IMG/VR virus record: IMGVR_UViG_3300027741_000153
Coordinates: 1-35,447 of that record
Direction: 5' to 3' (one strand)
DNA: 35,447 bases
Origin: a virus
Below are positions 7,079-15,154 of the stretch, piece after piece. Position 1 is the stretch's first letter. The number at the start of each line of letters is the position of its first letter. The translations under genes were made by a program, and so were the position numbers. The notes beneath the pieces are model-generated. The model was not told the origin of the DNA. It was given only the letters and a program-made list of their open reading frames with translations, and searched no databases.

Positions 7079-7785
7079 TGAAAACACCTCTACTCACGGA
7101 TATAGAAGCATATCCTCAATATCCGTGGGCAAGGTGGGTTTACAATAAGTTATTACTATCACAAGCACTGCAATATGAGTGCGCTCCTCACGGTATCCCC
7201 CCTAAAACATATCCTGTATTTTCCAAACCAATAATAAATTTAGAAGGAATGGCACTTGGTAGCCGTGTCTGGAATAGTGCGGACGATGTTGAGTATATTG
7301 CTGGTCACTTTTGGATGCCATTATTCACGGGTACACACTGTTCCTACGATATTCAATTATTAGGCGGTGAAGTAATACACTGCAAGAAGGCAACTGCGCA
7401 TCCAACTGCTGATCATAAAGTCATAGAATACTGGCGTATTGAAAATGGTGATATAGATGAAGCCCAATCTATATGGAAGAACCTACTTCCAGAGTTCACA
7501 GGTTATGTAAACTTTGAAACAATGGGTGGTAAAATATTTGAAGTTCATCTACGTTGGTCAAGTGAATGGTATGATTGGTATTATAAACCACTTTTTTACA
7601 GCGTTCCAGTATGGTGGAAAAATTTACCAAAAACTATTGACATTCCACCAAACACCTGTTATGTTAAGGATGTGTGCGGCGATATTACGAATCAGTCATT
7701 GGAAATTAAACGCAGTCATCTAATACTCTGTGAAGATTTGGCAGAGGGACTAGCACTGCGTGACAAAATAATTTCAAATAATTGA
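7078..7785 (+). CDS. Hypothetical protein, resembles the C-terminal half of an ATP-grasp enzyme
   Basis: 235 residues. The stretch from about 83 to 160 reads like the end of an ATP-grasp fold: GTHCSYDIQLLGGEVIHCKKA, a later LLPEFTGYVNFETMGGKIFEVHLRWS, where ATP-grasp ligases have a tyrosine-strand and a final acidic-strand E-x-N/H-x-R. The N-terminal nucleotide-binding half is missing or very reduced, so catalytic activity is doubtful. It is rich in Trp (about 11). It starts at the TAATG overlap with the gene before, and is the last gene before the gp32 late promoter. The ATP-grasp reading is tentative; it could be an unrelated phage protein. Confidence 0.6.
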   Translation: MKTPLLTDIEAYPQYPWARWVYNKLLLSQALQYECAPHGIPPKTYPVFSKPIINLEGMALGSRVWNSADDVEYIAGHFWMPLFTGTHCSYDIQLLGGEVIHCKKATAHPTADHKVIEYWRIENGDIDEAQSIWKNLLPEFTGYVNFETMGGKIFEVHLRWSSEWYDWYYKPLFYSVPVWWKNLPKTIDIPPNTCYVKDVCGDITNQSLEIKRSHLILCEDLAEGLALRDKIISNN

Positions 7786-7817
7786 AGAAATATATTGCAT
7801 CTATCTTATCGTTGGTG

Positions 7818-7825
7818 TATAAATA
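7818..7825 (+). promoter_or_regulatory. Late promoter octamer, exact T4 consensus, upstream of gene 32
   Basis: TATAAATA, identical to the T4 late consensus. Predicted start is near 7831, leaving a leader of about 59 nt before ATG 7890, which has an AAGGAA ribosome site. In T4 gene 32 is also transcribed from several promoters and autoregulated in its leader; whether this leader does the same is not visible. Confidence 0.6.
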
Positions 7826-7889
7826 GATATATGCAGTGGAGAGAGTTCCATTGTATAAGGCACATAAGGCAACAGAAAAGGAAAACATT

Positions 7890-8897
7890 ATGGCTTCATT
7901 GGCAGAAATCCGTGCGAAACTCGCACAACAAGAATCCCGCAACGGCGGAAATAACAGCGGCGGCGGTCGTGATAACGCAATTTACCCACATTGGGATATC
8001 CCAGAAAGTTCAACAGCACGTATCAGGTTCTTGCCTGATGGTGATGCGAAGAATGACTTTTTCTGGGTTGAACGTGCAATGATCCGCTTGCCATTTGCAG
8101 GTGTTAAGGGTCAGATGAACAGCAAGCCCGTGACTGTTCAGGTTCCTTGTATGGAAATGTGGAACGAAACTTGTTCCATTCTTACAGAGGTTCGCACATG
8201 GTTCAAGGACAAGAGCCTTGAAGAAATGGGTCGCAAGTATTGGAAGAAGCGTTCGTATCTTTTCCAAGGCTTTGTACGTGAAAATCCACTTACCGAAGAC
8301 AGCACTCCTGAGAATCCAATTCGTAGGTTTGTAATTAGCCCAAGCATTTATCCTTTGATCATTGCTGCATTGAAAGACCCTGATATTGAAGAACTACCGA
8401 CAGACTATGATAAGGGTCTGGACTTTAGTGTCACTAAAACGAGCAAGGGTCAGTATGCAGATTATGCTACCAGTAAGTGGGCCCGTAAGGAATCAGCACT
8501 CACTCAGACAGAACGTGCGGCAATTGATGCCTATGGTTTGTTTGATTTGAAGAGTTTCCTTCCAAAGAAACCTGGTACTGATGAACTTAAGATTATCAAA
8601 GAGATGTTTGAAGCATCTGTTGATGGCGCTACCTACGATGAGTCACGTTGGAGTCAGTATTACAAGCCAAGTGGTTTGAACGGTAACAACAACAGCGATA
8701 CTGATGATGTTCCCTCTGCAAAGCCAGCAGTAGCTTACAGCCGTCCAGCACCAGTTCAAGAGGACGTTCCTTTTGATATGGACGATACGCCAGTTGCAAG
8801 TGCACCAGTAAGCACTGCTCCAAAGAGTGGTGGTGAAAGCAACCAACGTGCTGCAGAAATTCTCAGCATGATTCGTAATCGCAAGACTGCAGAATAA
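7890..8897 (+). CDS. 32: Single-stranded DNA-binding protein gp32
   Basis: 335 residues from ATG 7890 (MASLAEIRAKL), chosen over an in-frame ATG at 7836 because AAGGAA lies 4-9 nt upstream and the protein then begins like marine gp32 homologues. It coats ssDNA during replication and recombination and recruits UvsY, the primase-helicase and others. Basic N-terminal arm (cooperativity), central OB-fold (about 30-230) with YWKKRSYLFQGFVREN, and a disordered acidic C-terminal part (EDVPFDMDD) ending AAEILSMIRNRK, for partner contacts. The zinc site of T4 gp32 (three Cys, one His) is not intact: only PCMEMWNETCS is seen. Own late promoter and a strong terminator after it. Slightly longer than T4 gp32 (301). 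Confidence 0.93.
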   Translation: MASLAEIRAKLAQQESRNGGNNSGGGRDNAIYPHWDIPESSTARIRFLPDGDAKNDFFWVERAMIRLPFAGVKGQMNSKPVTVQVPCMEMWNETCSILTEVRTWFKDKSLEEMGRKYWKKRSYLFQGFVRENPLTEDSTPENPIRRFVISPSIYPLIIAALKDPDIEELPTDYDKGLDFSVTKTSKGQYADYATSKWARKESALTQTERAAIDAYGLFDLKSFLPKKPGTDELKIIKEMFEASVDGATYDESRWSQYYKPSGLNGNNNSDTDDVPSAKPAVAYSRPAPVQEDVPFDMDDTPVASAPVSTAPKSGGESNQRAAEILSMIRNRKTAE

Positions 8898-8907
8898 TAG
8901 CACTATT

Positions 8908-8941
8908 CAGGACAGGATTTAGTAGTCCTGTCCTGTTTTTT
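8908..8941 (+). terminator. Rho-independent terminator after gene 32
   Basis: A perfect 10-bp stem, CAGGACAGGA (8908-8917) with TCCTGTCCTG (8926-8935), an 8-nt loop and six T (8936-8941). It isolates the gp32 transcript from the AT-rich gene at 8957. Confidence 0.92.
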
Positions 8942-8956
8942 AATTGGAAAAATAAA

Positions 8957-9736
8957 ATGAAATTTGTTTGGTCTAAAACAGGCGATTATATTGAGTTTGA
9001 CTCATTCAATAATAATTTTCTAGAATTAGTCATCGATGAATGGAATAAAAGTTCTATTAATAAGTTTACCTTTGACAAAAAACTTGATGTTATTTTAGAA
9101 AAAGATAACTTAGATAAAAATTTAAATTTAGTTAATGATTTTTTAAAAAAATTAAATGTATCTCCATTTGTATGTAAATTTGATGATTTAAATCAAGATT
9201 CATTAAATTTATTACATAAGGAATGGGTGTTGTTTCATATTAACAATTCAGCAATATCAATGCTATTAAATAAAAATAAAATTTTAAAAGATGCATTTAG
9301 TGATATAAACATTAGTATTCATCGTTTAGAAAGTATATTTTCTATAACATTGAATAACAATAGTGTTATCTCAGTTCGTAACCCCTATAAAGAATCAATT
9401 ACCACTTTTAATCAGACAAATCTTTATTTTCATAATTCAAACCTTGGCAGATCAAGTTATAGCAAGTGGAAAAACAATGACAAAAGTATTCATGGATTAG
9501 ATAGAAATGACATGAGTGAAGTATACGGTATTATAGAGTTTAATTTACATGTACCACATACGGTATTACCACCTATAGAATATCAAAATTGGTGTAAAGA
9601 AAATAAAATTGAGTGTGCTGGAAATAAAATATCTATAGGAAATTTTAAAAATTTACAAGATAACCTTACTATTTACAGAAATTTGTTTGTAAAAAATTTT
9701 AATATCGATGATAATTATTGTTTTTTAGAAATTTAA
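8957..9736 (+). CDS. AT-rich orphan protein, unknown function
   Basis: 259 residues, dominated by Asn, Lys, Asp, Ile and Leu with A/T-ending codons, noticeably unlike the flanking gp32 and uvsX genes. It starts MKFVWSKTGDYIEFDSF. The second half has NPYKESITTFNQTNLYFHNSNLGRSSYSKW, ENKIECAGNKI and a HVPHTVLPPIEY segment. No membrane segment, no recognised motif. It lies between the gp32 terminator and the uvsX promoter as a one-gene cassette, with at best a weak TTGGAAA ribosome site. Composition and placement suggest a later insertion of the same style as 32437-34069. I do not recognise a family. Confidence 0.75.
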   Translation: MKFVWSKTGDYIEFDSFNNNFLELVIDEWNKSSINKFTFDKKLDVILEKDNLDKNLNLVNDFLKKLNVSPFVCKFDDLNQDSLNLLHKEWVLFHINNSAISMLLNKNKILKDAFSDINISIHRLESIFSITLNNNSVISVRNPYKESITTFNQTNLYFHNSNLGRSSYSKWKNNDKSIHGLDRNDMSEVYGIIEFNLHVPHTVLPPIEYQNWCKENKIECAGNKISIGNFKNLQDNLTIYRNLFVKNFNIDDNYCFLEI

Positions 9737-9737
9737 A

Positions 9738-9766
9738 TTGATCTAATCCCCCCCAACGGTTATAAT
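9738..9766 (+). promoter_or_regulatory. Sigma70-type promoter for uvsX
   Basis: TTGATC (9738-9743), 17-bp spacer, TATAAT (9761-9766). The predicted start near 9773 leaves about 12 nt of leader containing the ribosome site AGGAG before ATG 9785. The spacer holds a run of seven C. Confidence 0.7.
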
Positions 9767-9784
9767 AAAATAATAGGAGAAACT

Positions 9785-10834
9785 ATGGCTAAACCATTTG
9801 ACATTTCAAAATTTCGTAAAAGTCTTACCAAGAGTATTGAAGGTCTCAGTATTGGATATAATGATCCAACTGATTGGGTCTCAACGGGTAACTATACACT
9901 TAACTATTTAATTAGTGGTGACTTTAATAAGGGTATTCCGCTAGGCAAGGTTACTGTATTTGCTGGCGAGTCTGGCGCAGGCAAGAGTTATATCTGCAGT
10001 GGTAATATTGTTCGTCATGCACAGGAACAAGGCATTTATGTTGTTCTTGTTGATAGTGAAAACGCACTTGACGAAGATTGGCTTAAGGCACTTGGTGTAG
10101 ATACCAGTGAAGAAAAACTTCTTAAACTTAATATGGCAATGATTGATGATGTTGCCAAGACAATCAGTGAGTTTATGAAAGAATATCGCACAATGCCAGA
10201 AGATGGTCGTCCAAAGGTGTTATTTGTGATTGACTCGCTTGGAATGTTGCTTACTCCAACTGACCTTAATCAGTTTGAAGCAGGTGATCTTAAAGGCGAC
10301 ATGGGACGTAAGCCAAAGGCGTTAACTGCGCTGGTTCGTAACTGTGTTAATATGTTCGGTGCAGCAAATGTTGGTATGGTAGCAACCAACCATACCTATG
10401 CATCACAGGATATGTTTGATCCAGATGATAAGATTTCGGGTGGTCAAGGTTTTATCTATGCTTCTTCTATTGTTGTTGCTATGCGTAAGTTAAAGTTGAA
10501 AACTGATGAAGATGGCAATAAAACTACAACAGTCAATGGTATTCGTGCTGCGTGTAAGATTATGAAGACACGCTATGCCAAGCCATTTGAAAGTGTTCAA
10601 GTTGAAATTCCATATAAAACTGGTATGAGTCCGTACAGTGGATTGATTGATATGCTTGAAAGTCAAGGTATTCTTGTTAAGGCTGGCAATATGTTGCAAT
10701 ATACAAGTCCTGTTACTGGCGAGATTACCAAAGCATTTCGTAAAAACTGGACAGATGAACAACTTAATATAATTATGAGTGAGTATGCAAAACATACTCC
10801 TGTTACGAATAAGGAAGAAACCGAAGATGAGTGA
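9785..10834 (+). CDS. uvsX: UvsX, RecA-like recombinase
   Basis: 349 residues. It forms filaments on ssDNA and catalyses strand exchange for recombination-dependent replication, loaded by UvsY in competition with gp32. Walker A is GESGAGKS (about residues 61-68), followed by VVLVDSENALD; Walker B is VLFVIDSLG (about 144-152); the RecA-type segment ATNHTYASQDMF and SGGQGF follow. The start has AGGAG 4-8 nt before the ATG and its own promoter. It overlaps the next small gene by 8 bp and uvsY comes after that, a compact recombination operon. Length is near T4 UvsX (391), somewhat shorter. Confidence 0.95.
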   Translation: MAKPFDISKFRKSLTKSIEGLSIGYNDPTDWVSTGNYTLNYLISGDFNKGIPLGKVTVFAGESGAGKSYICSGNIVRHAQEQGIYVVLVDSENALDEDWLKALGVDTSEEKLLKLNMAMIDDVAKTISEFMKEYRTMPEDGRPKVLFVIDSLGMLLTPTDLNQFEAGDLKGDMGRKPKALTALVRNCVNMFGAANVGMVATNHTYASQDMFDPDDKISGGQGFIYASSIVVAMRKLKLKTDEDGNKTTTVNGIRAACKIMKTRYAKPFESVQVEIPYKTGMSPYSGLIDMLESQGILVKAGNMLQYTSPVTGEITKAFRKNWTDEQLNIIMSEYAKHTPVTNKEETEDE

Positions 10835-11054
10835 TACAAGCGAATTACTTGTTCAATTTTGGCAAACAGTAAAAGAATATATTTCAGCAAAAGATCGTCA
10901 AGTAGCAGCCGACCATGTTATCAATGAGTTGGTTGAATTAGGCATTACAGATCACGATTTACAACAACTAGCCGTTGATAGTGCCATGCGAGCAGCAATT
11001 GCTGAGCATTTAGACGTAGAAGAAACTGATGAAGACAGCGAAGACGACGAATGA
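10827..11054 (+). CDS. Small acidic protein between uvsX and uvsY
   Basis: 75 residues from ATG 10827 (MSDTSELLVQFW); an upstream in-frame ATG at 10779 lies deep inside uvsX and is unlikely. Helical N-terminal two-thirds, then a strongly acidic end (DVEETDEDSEDDE) that mimics an acidic interaction tail. It overlaps uvsX by 8 bp and uvsY by 4 bp, so it is coupled to both and probably acts with the recombination proteins. No family recognised. Confidence 0.75.
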   Translation: MSDTSELLVQFWQTVKEYISAKDRQVAADHVINELVELGITDHDLQQLAVDSAMRAAIAEHLDVEETDEDSEDDE

Positions 11055-11512
11055 GTGGTTGGTATACCAAAGTAAGTCAAGATTTGTCCAATATTCCAAA
11101 CTTCATAGAACACTATGAAGGCGAATTGGAAAGCGCAAAACGTGATATTGGCATCTATGGAAACGTAGAGAAAAATCTTAGCGGCTTGCCTGGTATTACT
11201 GAACATCGTTTTAATCAGCTACAGGAAATTGAGGCTATTCTTAATCATCTGAACATTCAGTTGCGTAAGATTCGTCGCAAACATTTTCAAAAATACCTAG
11301 AACACTATGCTCGTGCACTAACCGCACGTGATGCAGAAAAGTATGTTGATGGTGAAGAAGAAGTCATTGACTTTGAAACTATCATCAATGAAGTTGCCTT
11401 ACTACGTAATCGGTGGTTGGGAATCATGAAAGCAATGGAAAGTAAAAACTTTATGCTTGGTCATCTGGTCAAGTTAAAAACTGCTGGCATGGAAGATTTT
11501 AATATATCTTAA
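11051..11512 (+). CDS. uvsY: UvsY-like recombination mediator
   Basis: 153 residues, mostly helical. UvsY helps UvsX load on gp32-coated ssDNA. The family signature is the tail WLGIMKAMESKNFMLGHLVKLKTAGM, matching the end of T4 UvsY where a Trp, an Ile-Lys-x-x-x-x-x-Phe pattern and a final helix are shared, plus the KYLEHYARALTARDAEKYVDGE segment (Tyr-rich, then an acidic turn). Length is close to T4 UvsY (137). Its position two genes after uvsX supports the call; in T4 itself the two genes are far apart. Confidence 0.8.
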   Translation: MSGWYTKVSQDLSNIPNFIEHYEGELESAKRDIGIYGNVEKNLSGLPGITEHRFNQLQEIEAILNHLNIQLRKIRRKHFQKYLEHYARALTARDAEKYVDGEEEVIDFETIINEVALLRNRWLGIMKAMESKNFMLGHLVKLKTAGMEDFNIS

Positions 11513-11533
11513 TTATTTAATTAAGTGTATAAT
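11508..11533 (+). promoter_or_regulatory. AT palindrome plus -10 box upstream of gmd
   Basis: CTTAATTA (11508-11515) and TAATTAAG (11518-11525) form a perfect inverted repeat with a 2-nt centre, overlapping the uvsY stop. TATAAT (11528-11533) follows 3 bp later; no good -35 is seen. It may be an activator or repressor site controlling the sugar cassette; a simple weak hairpin is the alternative. Confidence 0.35.
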
Positions 11534-11566
11534 CAATAATATATACAAGATATCAACGAGGATAAT

Positions 11567-12586
11567 ATGAAGAAAGCACTTATTACAGGCATTGCCGGTC
11601 AAGACGGCAGTTATCTAGCAGAACTTCTGCTTAACAAAGGTTATCAAGTTCATGGTCTTATTCGCCGCAGCGCAAACTTTGACCACCCAAATATTCAAGA
11701 TGTTAAGGATCAAGTAACATTTCACAATGGTGATTTGAGTGATTCAAATAGCATCCGTAATCTTATTGACAAGGTAGAACCAGATGAGATTTATAATCTT
11801 GCTGCACAAAGCCATGTTAAGGTATCATTTGATATGCCAGAGTTAACTGGTGATACAAATGCTCTTGGACCGCTACGTATCCTAGATAGCATTCGTAGTC
11901 TTAAATTAACAAATAAGACCAAGTTCTATCAGGCATCAACCAGTGAAATGTTTGGTATCCAGAAGTTTAACCCACAGAAAGAAGATACTCCTTTCTATCC
12001 TGGTTCCCCTTACAGTGCAGCCAAGTTGTATGCTTATTGGATCACGGTAAACTATCGTGAAAGTTATAAGATTTTCGGTTGCAATGGTCTGCTATTCAAC
12101 CATGAATCTCCTCGTCGTGGTGAACTCTTTGTTACACGTAAGATTACCAAAGCATTTGCTAACATGGTATTGGGCAAGCAAAAGGTGTTGGAACTTGGTA
12201 ATATGGATAGTCTTCGTGATTGGGGTCACGCCAAAGATTATGTTCGTGCAATGTGGATGATGCTACAACACGAAACGCCAGATGATTATGTTGTTGCAAC
12301 AGGCGTTCAAAGCAGCATCCGTGATTTCTGTAACTCAACTGCTGAATACTTTGGTATCAAGTTAGTTTGGGAAGGAACCGGCATTAATGAAGTTGCTCGT
12401 AATTCTGTAACTGGTGATGTAATGATTAAGGTCAACCCAGAGTTCTATCGTCCAGTTGATGTTGTTAATATTCAAGGTGACGCTACCAAGGTTCGTGAAG
12501 TTCTTGGTTGGAAGCCAGAATATACACTACAAGACCTTGTTAACGACATGTGCGAAACCGATTACAATTTGGCAAAGAAAGGTTGA
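11567..12586 (+). CDS. gmd: GDP-mannose 4,6-dehydratase
   Basis: 339 residues. It converts GDP-D-mannose to GDP-4-keto-6-deoxy-D-mannose, the precursor of fucose, rhamnose, perosamine and colitose type sugars. SDR features: nucleotide-binding TGIAGQDGS (7-15), RRSANFDHP, NLAAQSHV, catalytic STSEMFG (Thr/Ser/Glu about 125-127) and YSAAK (Tyr149, Lys153), FNHESPRRGE, and RDWGHAKDYVRAMW. All are diagnostic of Gmd. Ribosome site ACGAGG 6-11 nt before the ATG. It opens a sugar cassette that continues to about 22110, with the next start only 2 bp after its stop. Slightly shorter than E. coli Gmd (373). gmd is known in several marine T4-like phages. Confidence 0.95.
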   Translation: MKKALITGIAGQDGSYLAELLLNKGYQVHGLIRRSANFDHPNIQDVKDQVTFHNGDLSDSNSIRNLIDKVEPDEIYNLAAQSHVKVSFDMPELTGDTNALGPLRILDSIRSLKLTNKTKFYQASTSEMFGIQKFNPQKEDTPFYPGSPYSAAKLYAYWITVNYRESYKIFGCNGLLFNHESPRRGELFVTRKITKAFANMVLGKQKVLELGNMDSLRDWGHAKDYVRAMWMMLQHETPDDYVVATGVQSSIRDFCNSTAEYFGIKLVWEGTGINEVARNSVTGDVMIKVNPEFYRPVDVVNIQGDATKVREVLGWKPEYTLQDLVNDMCETDYNLAKKG

Positions 12587-12588
12587 AC

Positions 12589-13011
12589 ATGGGACAGTTA
12601 GTATTTGCACCAATTAGTGTTGGCGATTTGTGGGACAAGATTACTATTCTCAACATCAAGTTAGAAGAATATAGTAAGGTTGACAATGAAACCAATCGTA
12701 TCAAGATTGAGTATGTTAATAAAGAATTAGCAGAACTCATGAAGATTATTGATGAACTTGAAGAACCAACTGAGCCAGTCGATGATGTTGTCAAGAATCT
12801 CAAGGCAGTAAATCATATGATTTGGCGACATGAAGATGTTGTGCGAACATATGGCACAGACTTAAAGCCATACGACAGTGAGTTTATCAAATTAGTCACT
12901 GATGTTCATCAAGGTAACAAAGACCGTTGCCAATACAAATTAGATATCAATAAACTTTACAATAGCGATATTGTAGAAACAAAGTCATATATCAACGAGG
13001 GATTGAAATGA
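12589..13011 (+). CDS. DUF6165-like protein in sugar cassette
   Basis: 140 residues from ATG 12589 (MGQLVFAPISVGDLWDKITILNIKLEEY). The PISVGxLxDKITILxIK opening and the repeated pattern of Asn/Glu-Leu helices match my memory of the DUF6165 family, usually found beside polysaccharide genes. It is all-helical, probably a coiled-coil pair (IKIEYVNKELAELMKIIDELEE). Starts 2 bp after gmd and overlaps the methyltransferase by 4 bp. An in-frame ATG at 12550 would overlap gmd and has no ribosome site. Biochemical role unknown. Confidence 0.75.
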   Translation: MGQLVFAPISVGDLWDKITILNIKLEEYSKVDNETNRIKIEYVNKELAELMKIIDELEEPTEPVDDVVKNLKAVNHMIWRHEDVVRTYGTDLKPYDSEFIKLVTDVHQGNKDRCQYKLDINKLYNSDIVETKSYINEGLK

Positions 13012-14228
13012 AGAAGATTTTAGAATTAGGTGATCACTACGTAAGTGATTTTATGAAGCCAGGCGCAGAAATGCGTGAAACAAAGCCATGGAGTCTTGAT
13101 TTGTATCTTGACGAAACCATTGGCGCAGTTCGTCTTGACGGTGTTGCACCACTTGACAAGATGTATGGTCAGTATTGGTATCGTAGTGGTATCAATACAA
13201 GTATGACAAAGCAATTAGGTGAAATCGTAAGCGAGATTACTAGTCGTACAAAGATTAACGATGGCGATATCTGGTTGGATATTGCTTGTAATGATGGTAC
13301 GCTACTTCGCCAAGTTCCTGATAACATGATTAAGTTGGGTATTGATCCTGCCGATGATTCATATTTGGAAGAAAGCCAAAAAGTTGCCGAAGTCAAGCAA
13401 GATTTCTTTAGCAAGGAAGCATATGAAAGCCTTGGTTATGGCAATGAAAAGGCAAAGGTTATTACTTGTATTGCTATGTTCTATGACTTAAACGATCCAC
13501 GTCCATTCATTCGTGATGCTCATTCTATTTTGGCAGATGATGGTGTATTCGTTCTTCAAATGAGTTATACTCCGCTTATGTTGAAGCAGTTGGCATTTGA
13601 TAACATTTGCCATGAACACGTTTATTACTATGATCTTCGTAGTATTCGTAAATTGTTTGCAAGTGAAGGTTTTGTTCTGCGTGATTGTTCACTAAATGAC
13701 ACTAATGGTGGTTCATTCCGTGTAACTTTCCAGAAGGATACAAGCGACGAGAAGACCTTTGCTACACGACAGATTCGTGACGTTTGTGAAATGCGTATTT
13801 CTTCAACTCTTGCATACGAAACACAACATTGGGATATCACCGATGTAAAACTTTGGAAAGACTTTGGTGACAATATCTGGTCATTGAAGGCGCAAGTTCT
13901 TGATTTCTTGCATCAAGCAAAGGCAGAAGGAAAGAAGGTTTATGGATATGGTGCATCAACCAAAGGCAATACGCTGTTGCAGTTGTTTGGAATTACACCA
14001 GATTTGCTAACTGCTATTGCTGAACGTTCACCATATAAGTTTGGTTTACAGACTGTCGGAACTAATATTCCGATTGTTAGCGAAGAAGAAATGAGAGCAG
14101 CTAACCCCGATTACTTGCTTGTTCTTCCTTGGCACTTTATTGATGAGTTCGTTAAGCGTGAAGGTGACTTCATCGCAAAGGGCGGTAAGCTAGTAGTTCC
14201 TTGCCCAACCTTCCAGGTTATTGGATAA
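13008..14228 (+). CDS. Sugar C-methyltransferase (class I SAM, NovU/TylCIII type)
   Basis: 406 residues. Family members transfer a methyl from SAM to C-3 (or C-5) of nucleotide-linked 4-keto-6-deoxysugars. The SAM site is WLDIACNDGTLL (about residues 89-100), then IDPADDS and ICHEHVYYYDLRSI (about 203-216), the invariant HEH-Y motif of this family. The C-terminal domain has VYGYGASTKGNTLLQ (about 312-326), typical of the Methyltransf_14 part. The Cys-rich zinc knuckle at the family's N-terminus is not visible, so the N-terminus is shortened. GAGGG ribosome site before the ATG. Its likely substrate is the GDP-4-keto-6-deoxymannose made by Gmd two genes upstream; that link is inference. Confidence 0.85.
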   Translation: MKKILELGDHYVSDFMKPGAEMRETKPWSLDLYLDETIGAVRLDGVAPLDKMYGQYWYRSGINTSMTKQLGEIVSEITSRTKINDGDIWLDIACNDGTLLRQVPDNMIKLGIDPADDSYLEESQKVAEVKQDFFSKEAYESLGYGNEKAKVITCIAMFYDLNDPRPFIRDAHSILADDGVFVLQMSYTPLMLKQLAFDNICHEHVYYYDLRSIRKLFASEGFVLRDCSLNDTNGGSFRVTFQKDTSDEKTFATRQIRDVCEMRISSTLAYETQHWDITDVKLWKDFGDNIWSLKAQVLDFLHQAKAEGKKVYGYGASTKGNTLLQLFGITPDLLTAIAERSPYKFGLQTVGTNIPIVSEEEMRAANPDYLLVLPWHFIDEFVKREGDFIAKGGKLVVPCPTFQVIG

Positions 14229-14231
14229 TCT

Positions 14232-15149
14232 ATGGAGAACATAGTATTCTTTAATCACTGGCATTACGGTGACCTATTCTCCACGAGAGGATGGGTTGCC
14301 GATATCAAGCGACAGATGCCAGAAACAAATTTTTATTATGCACATAAGAAAAATGGTCGTGCAATTGTTGACCTTGTAGAGACACTTGATGAAGAAAACA
14401 ACCGCATGGTTCTTGATGGCATTGATCAATGGAAACGTTTTGGCAGTGACGATGATACCGTTCTTATCAACACGTGGGTAGGGTCATATATGGGATTATG
14501 GGCTAACACCCATCCTTCCTACGTTAGTCATCAACGTATTATTGGCGAGTGTTACAACAACCTGCGTCAGCAATTTGGTATTGACCTCAAATTAAGTGAT
14601 GATGTGTGGGATTATGTTCCACAGATTGATTATAGTGCATATAATCGTGCTGCTGTAGACGACAATAGCAATTTAGCAGGTAACGTATACCTATTCTGCA
14701 ATAGTGCAGTAGCAAGTAAGCAAAGCAGCATGGATAATATGCAGAAGATTATCGAATATGTTGCAGCAAATCATAGTAAAGATACATTTGTAGTTACTGA
14801 AAAGTTTGAAACTAAAGTTGATAACATTGTCTTTACAAGTGATATCTTTAATGACACTTGTGATTTGTGTGATATTTCTTATCTATCAACAAAGGTTAAT
14901 TTAGTTGTTGGTAAGAATAGTGGACCATTCACTTATGCCAATACTAAACAAAACTTGCTTGATAAGAACAAGGTATTTGTAAACTTTAGTCATAAGCCAG
15001 AAGATGTTTTGCCATATGGTTTAGATATTAAGGCTGACTTCCGCCATAGTGATGTTACCTATTCAAGTCCAGCAGTAAAAATTATTGAAACTGCTATTAA
15101 CGATATCTATAATAATAAACAAATTAGCGGCTACCACATAGTAAAGTAA
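14232..15149 (+). CDS. Putative glycosyltransferase (GT-B-like)
   Basis: 305 residues. The opening IVFFNHWHYGDLFSTRGWVADI resembles glycosyltransferases of the ADP-heptose/GT9 kind that start with a strand and a G-D loop, and the end VNLVVGKNSGPFTYANT resembles their nucleotide-binding loop where a Gly/Ser-rich turn binds the phosphates. A DDSxQY-like beta-alpha middle domain (VYLFCNSAVASKQ) is present. Starts 3 bp after the methyltransferase and is followed after 5 bp by the next glycosyltransferase. Donor and acceptor are unknown; the assignment rests on fold-like pattern and context. Confidence 0.6.
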   Translation: MENIVFFNHWHYGDLFSTRGWVADIKRQMPETNFYYAHKKNGRAIVDLVETLDEENNRMVLDGIDQWKRFGSDDDTVLINTWVGSYMGLWANTHPSYVSHQRIIGECYNNLRQQFGIDLKLSDDVWDYVPQIDYSAYNRAAVDDNSNLAGNVYLFCNSAVASKQSSMDNMQKIIEYVAANHSKDTFVVTEKFETKVDNIVFTSDIFNDTCDLCDISYLSTKVNLVVGKNSGPFTYANTKQNLLDKNKVFVNFSHKPEDVLPYGLDIKADFRHSDVTYSSPAVKIIETAINDIYNNKQISGYHIVK

Positions 15150-15154
15150 ATTAA

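Noticed and set aside
7836-7889. N-terminal extension of gp32 from ATG 7836
   Set aside because: The downstream ATG has the ribosome site and gives the usual MASLAEIRAKL start.
9748-9754. Run of seven C as a functional signal or a frameshift
   Set aside because: It lies in the promoter spacer, outside any reading frame; it may only be a homopolymer prone to length error.
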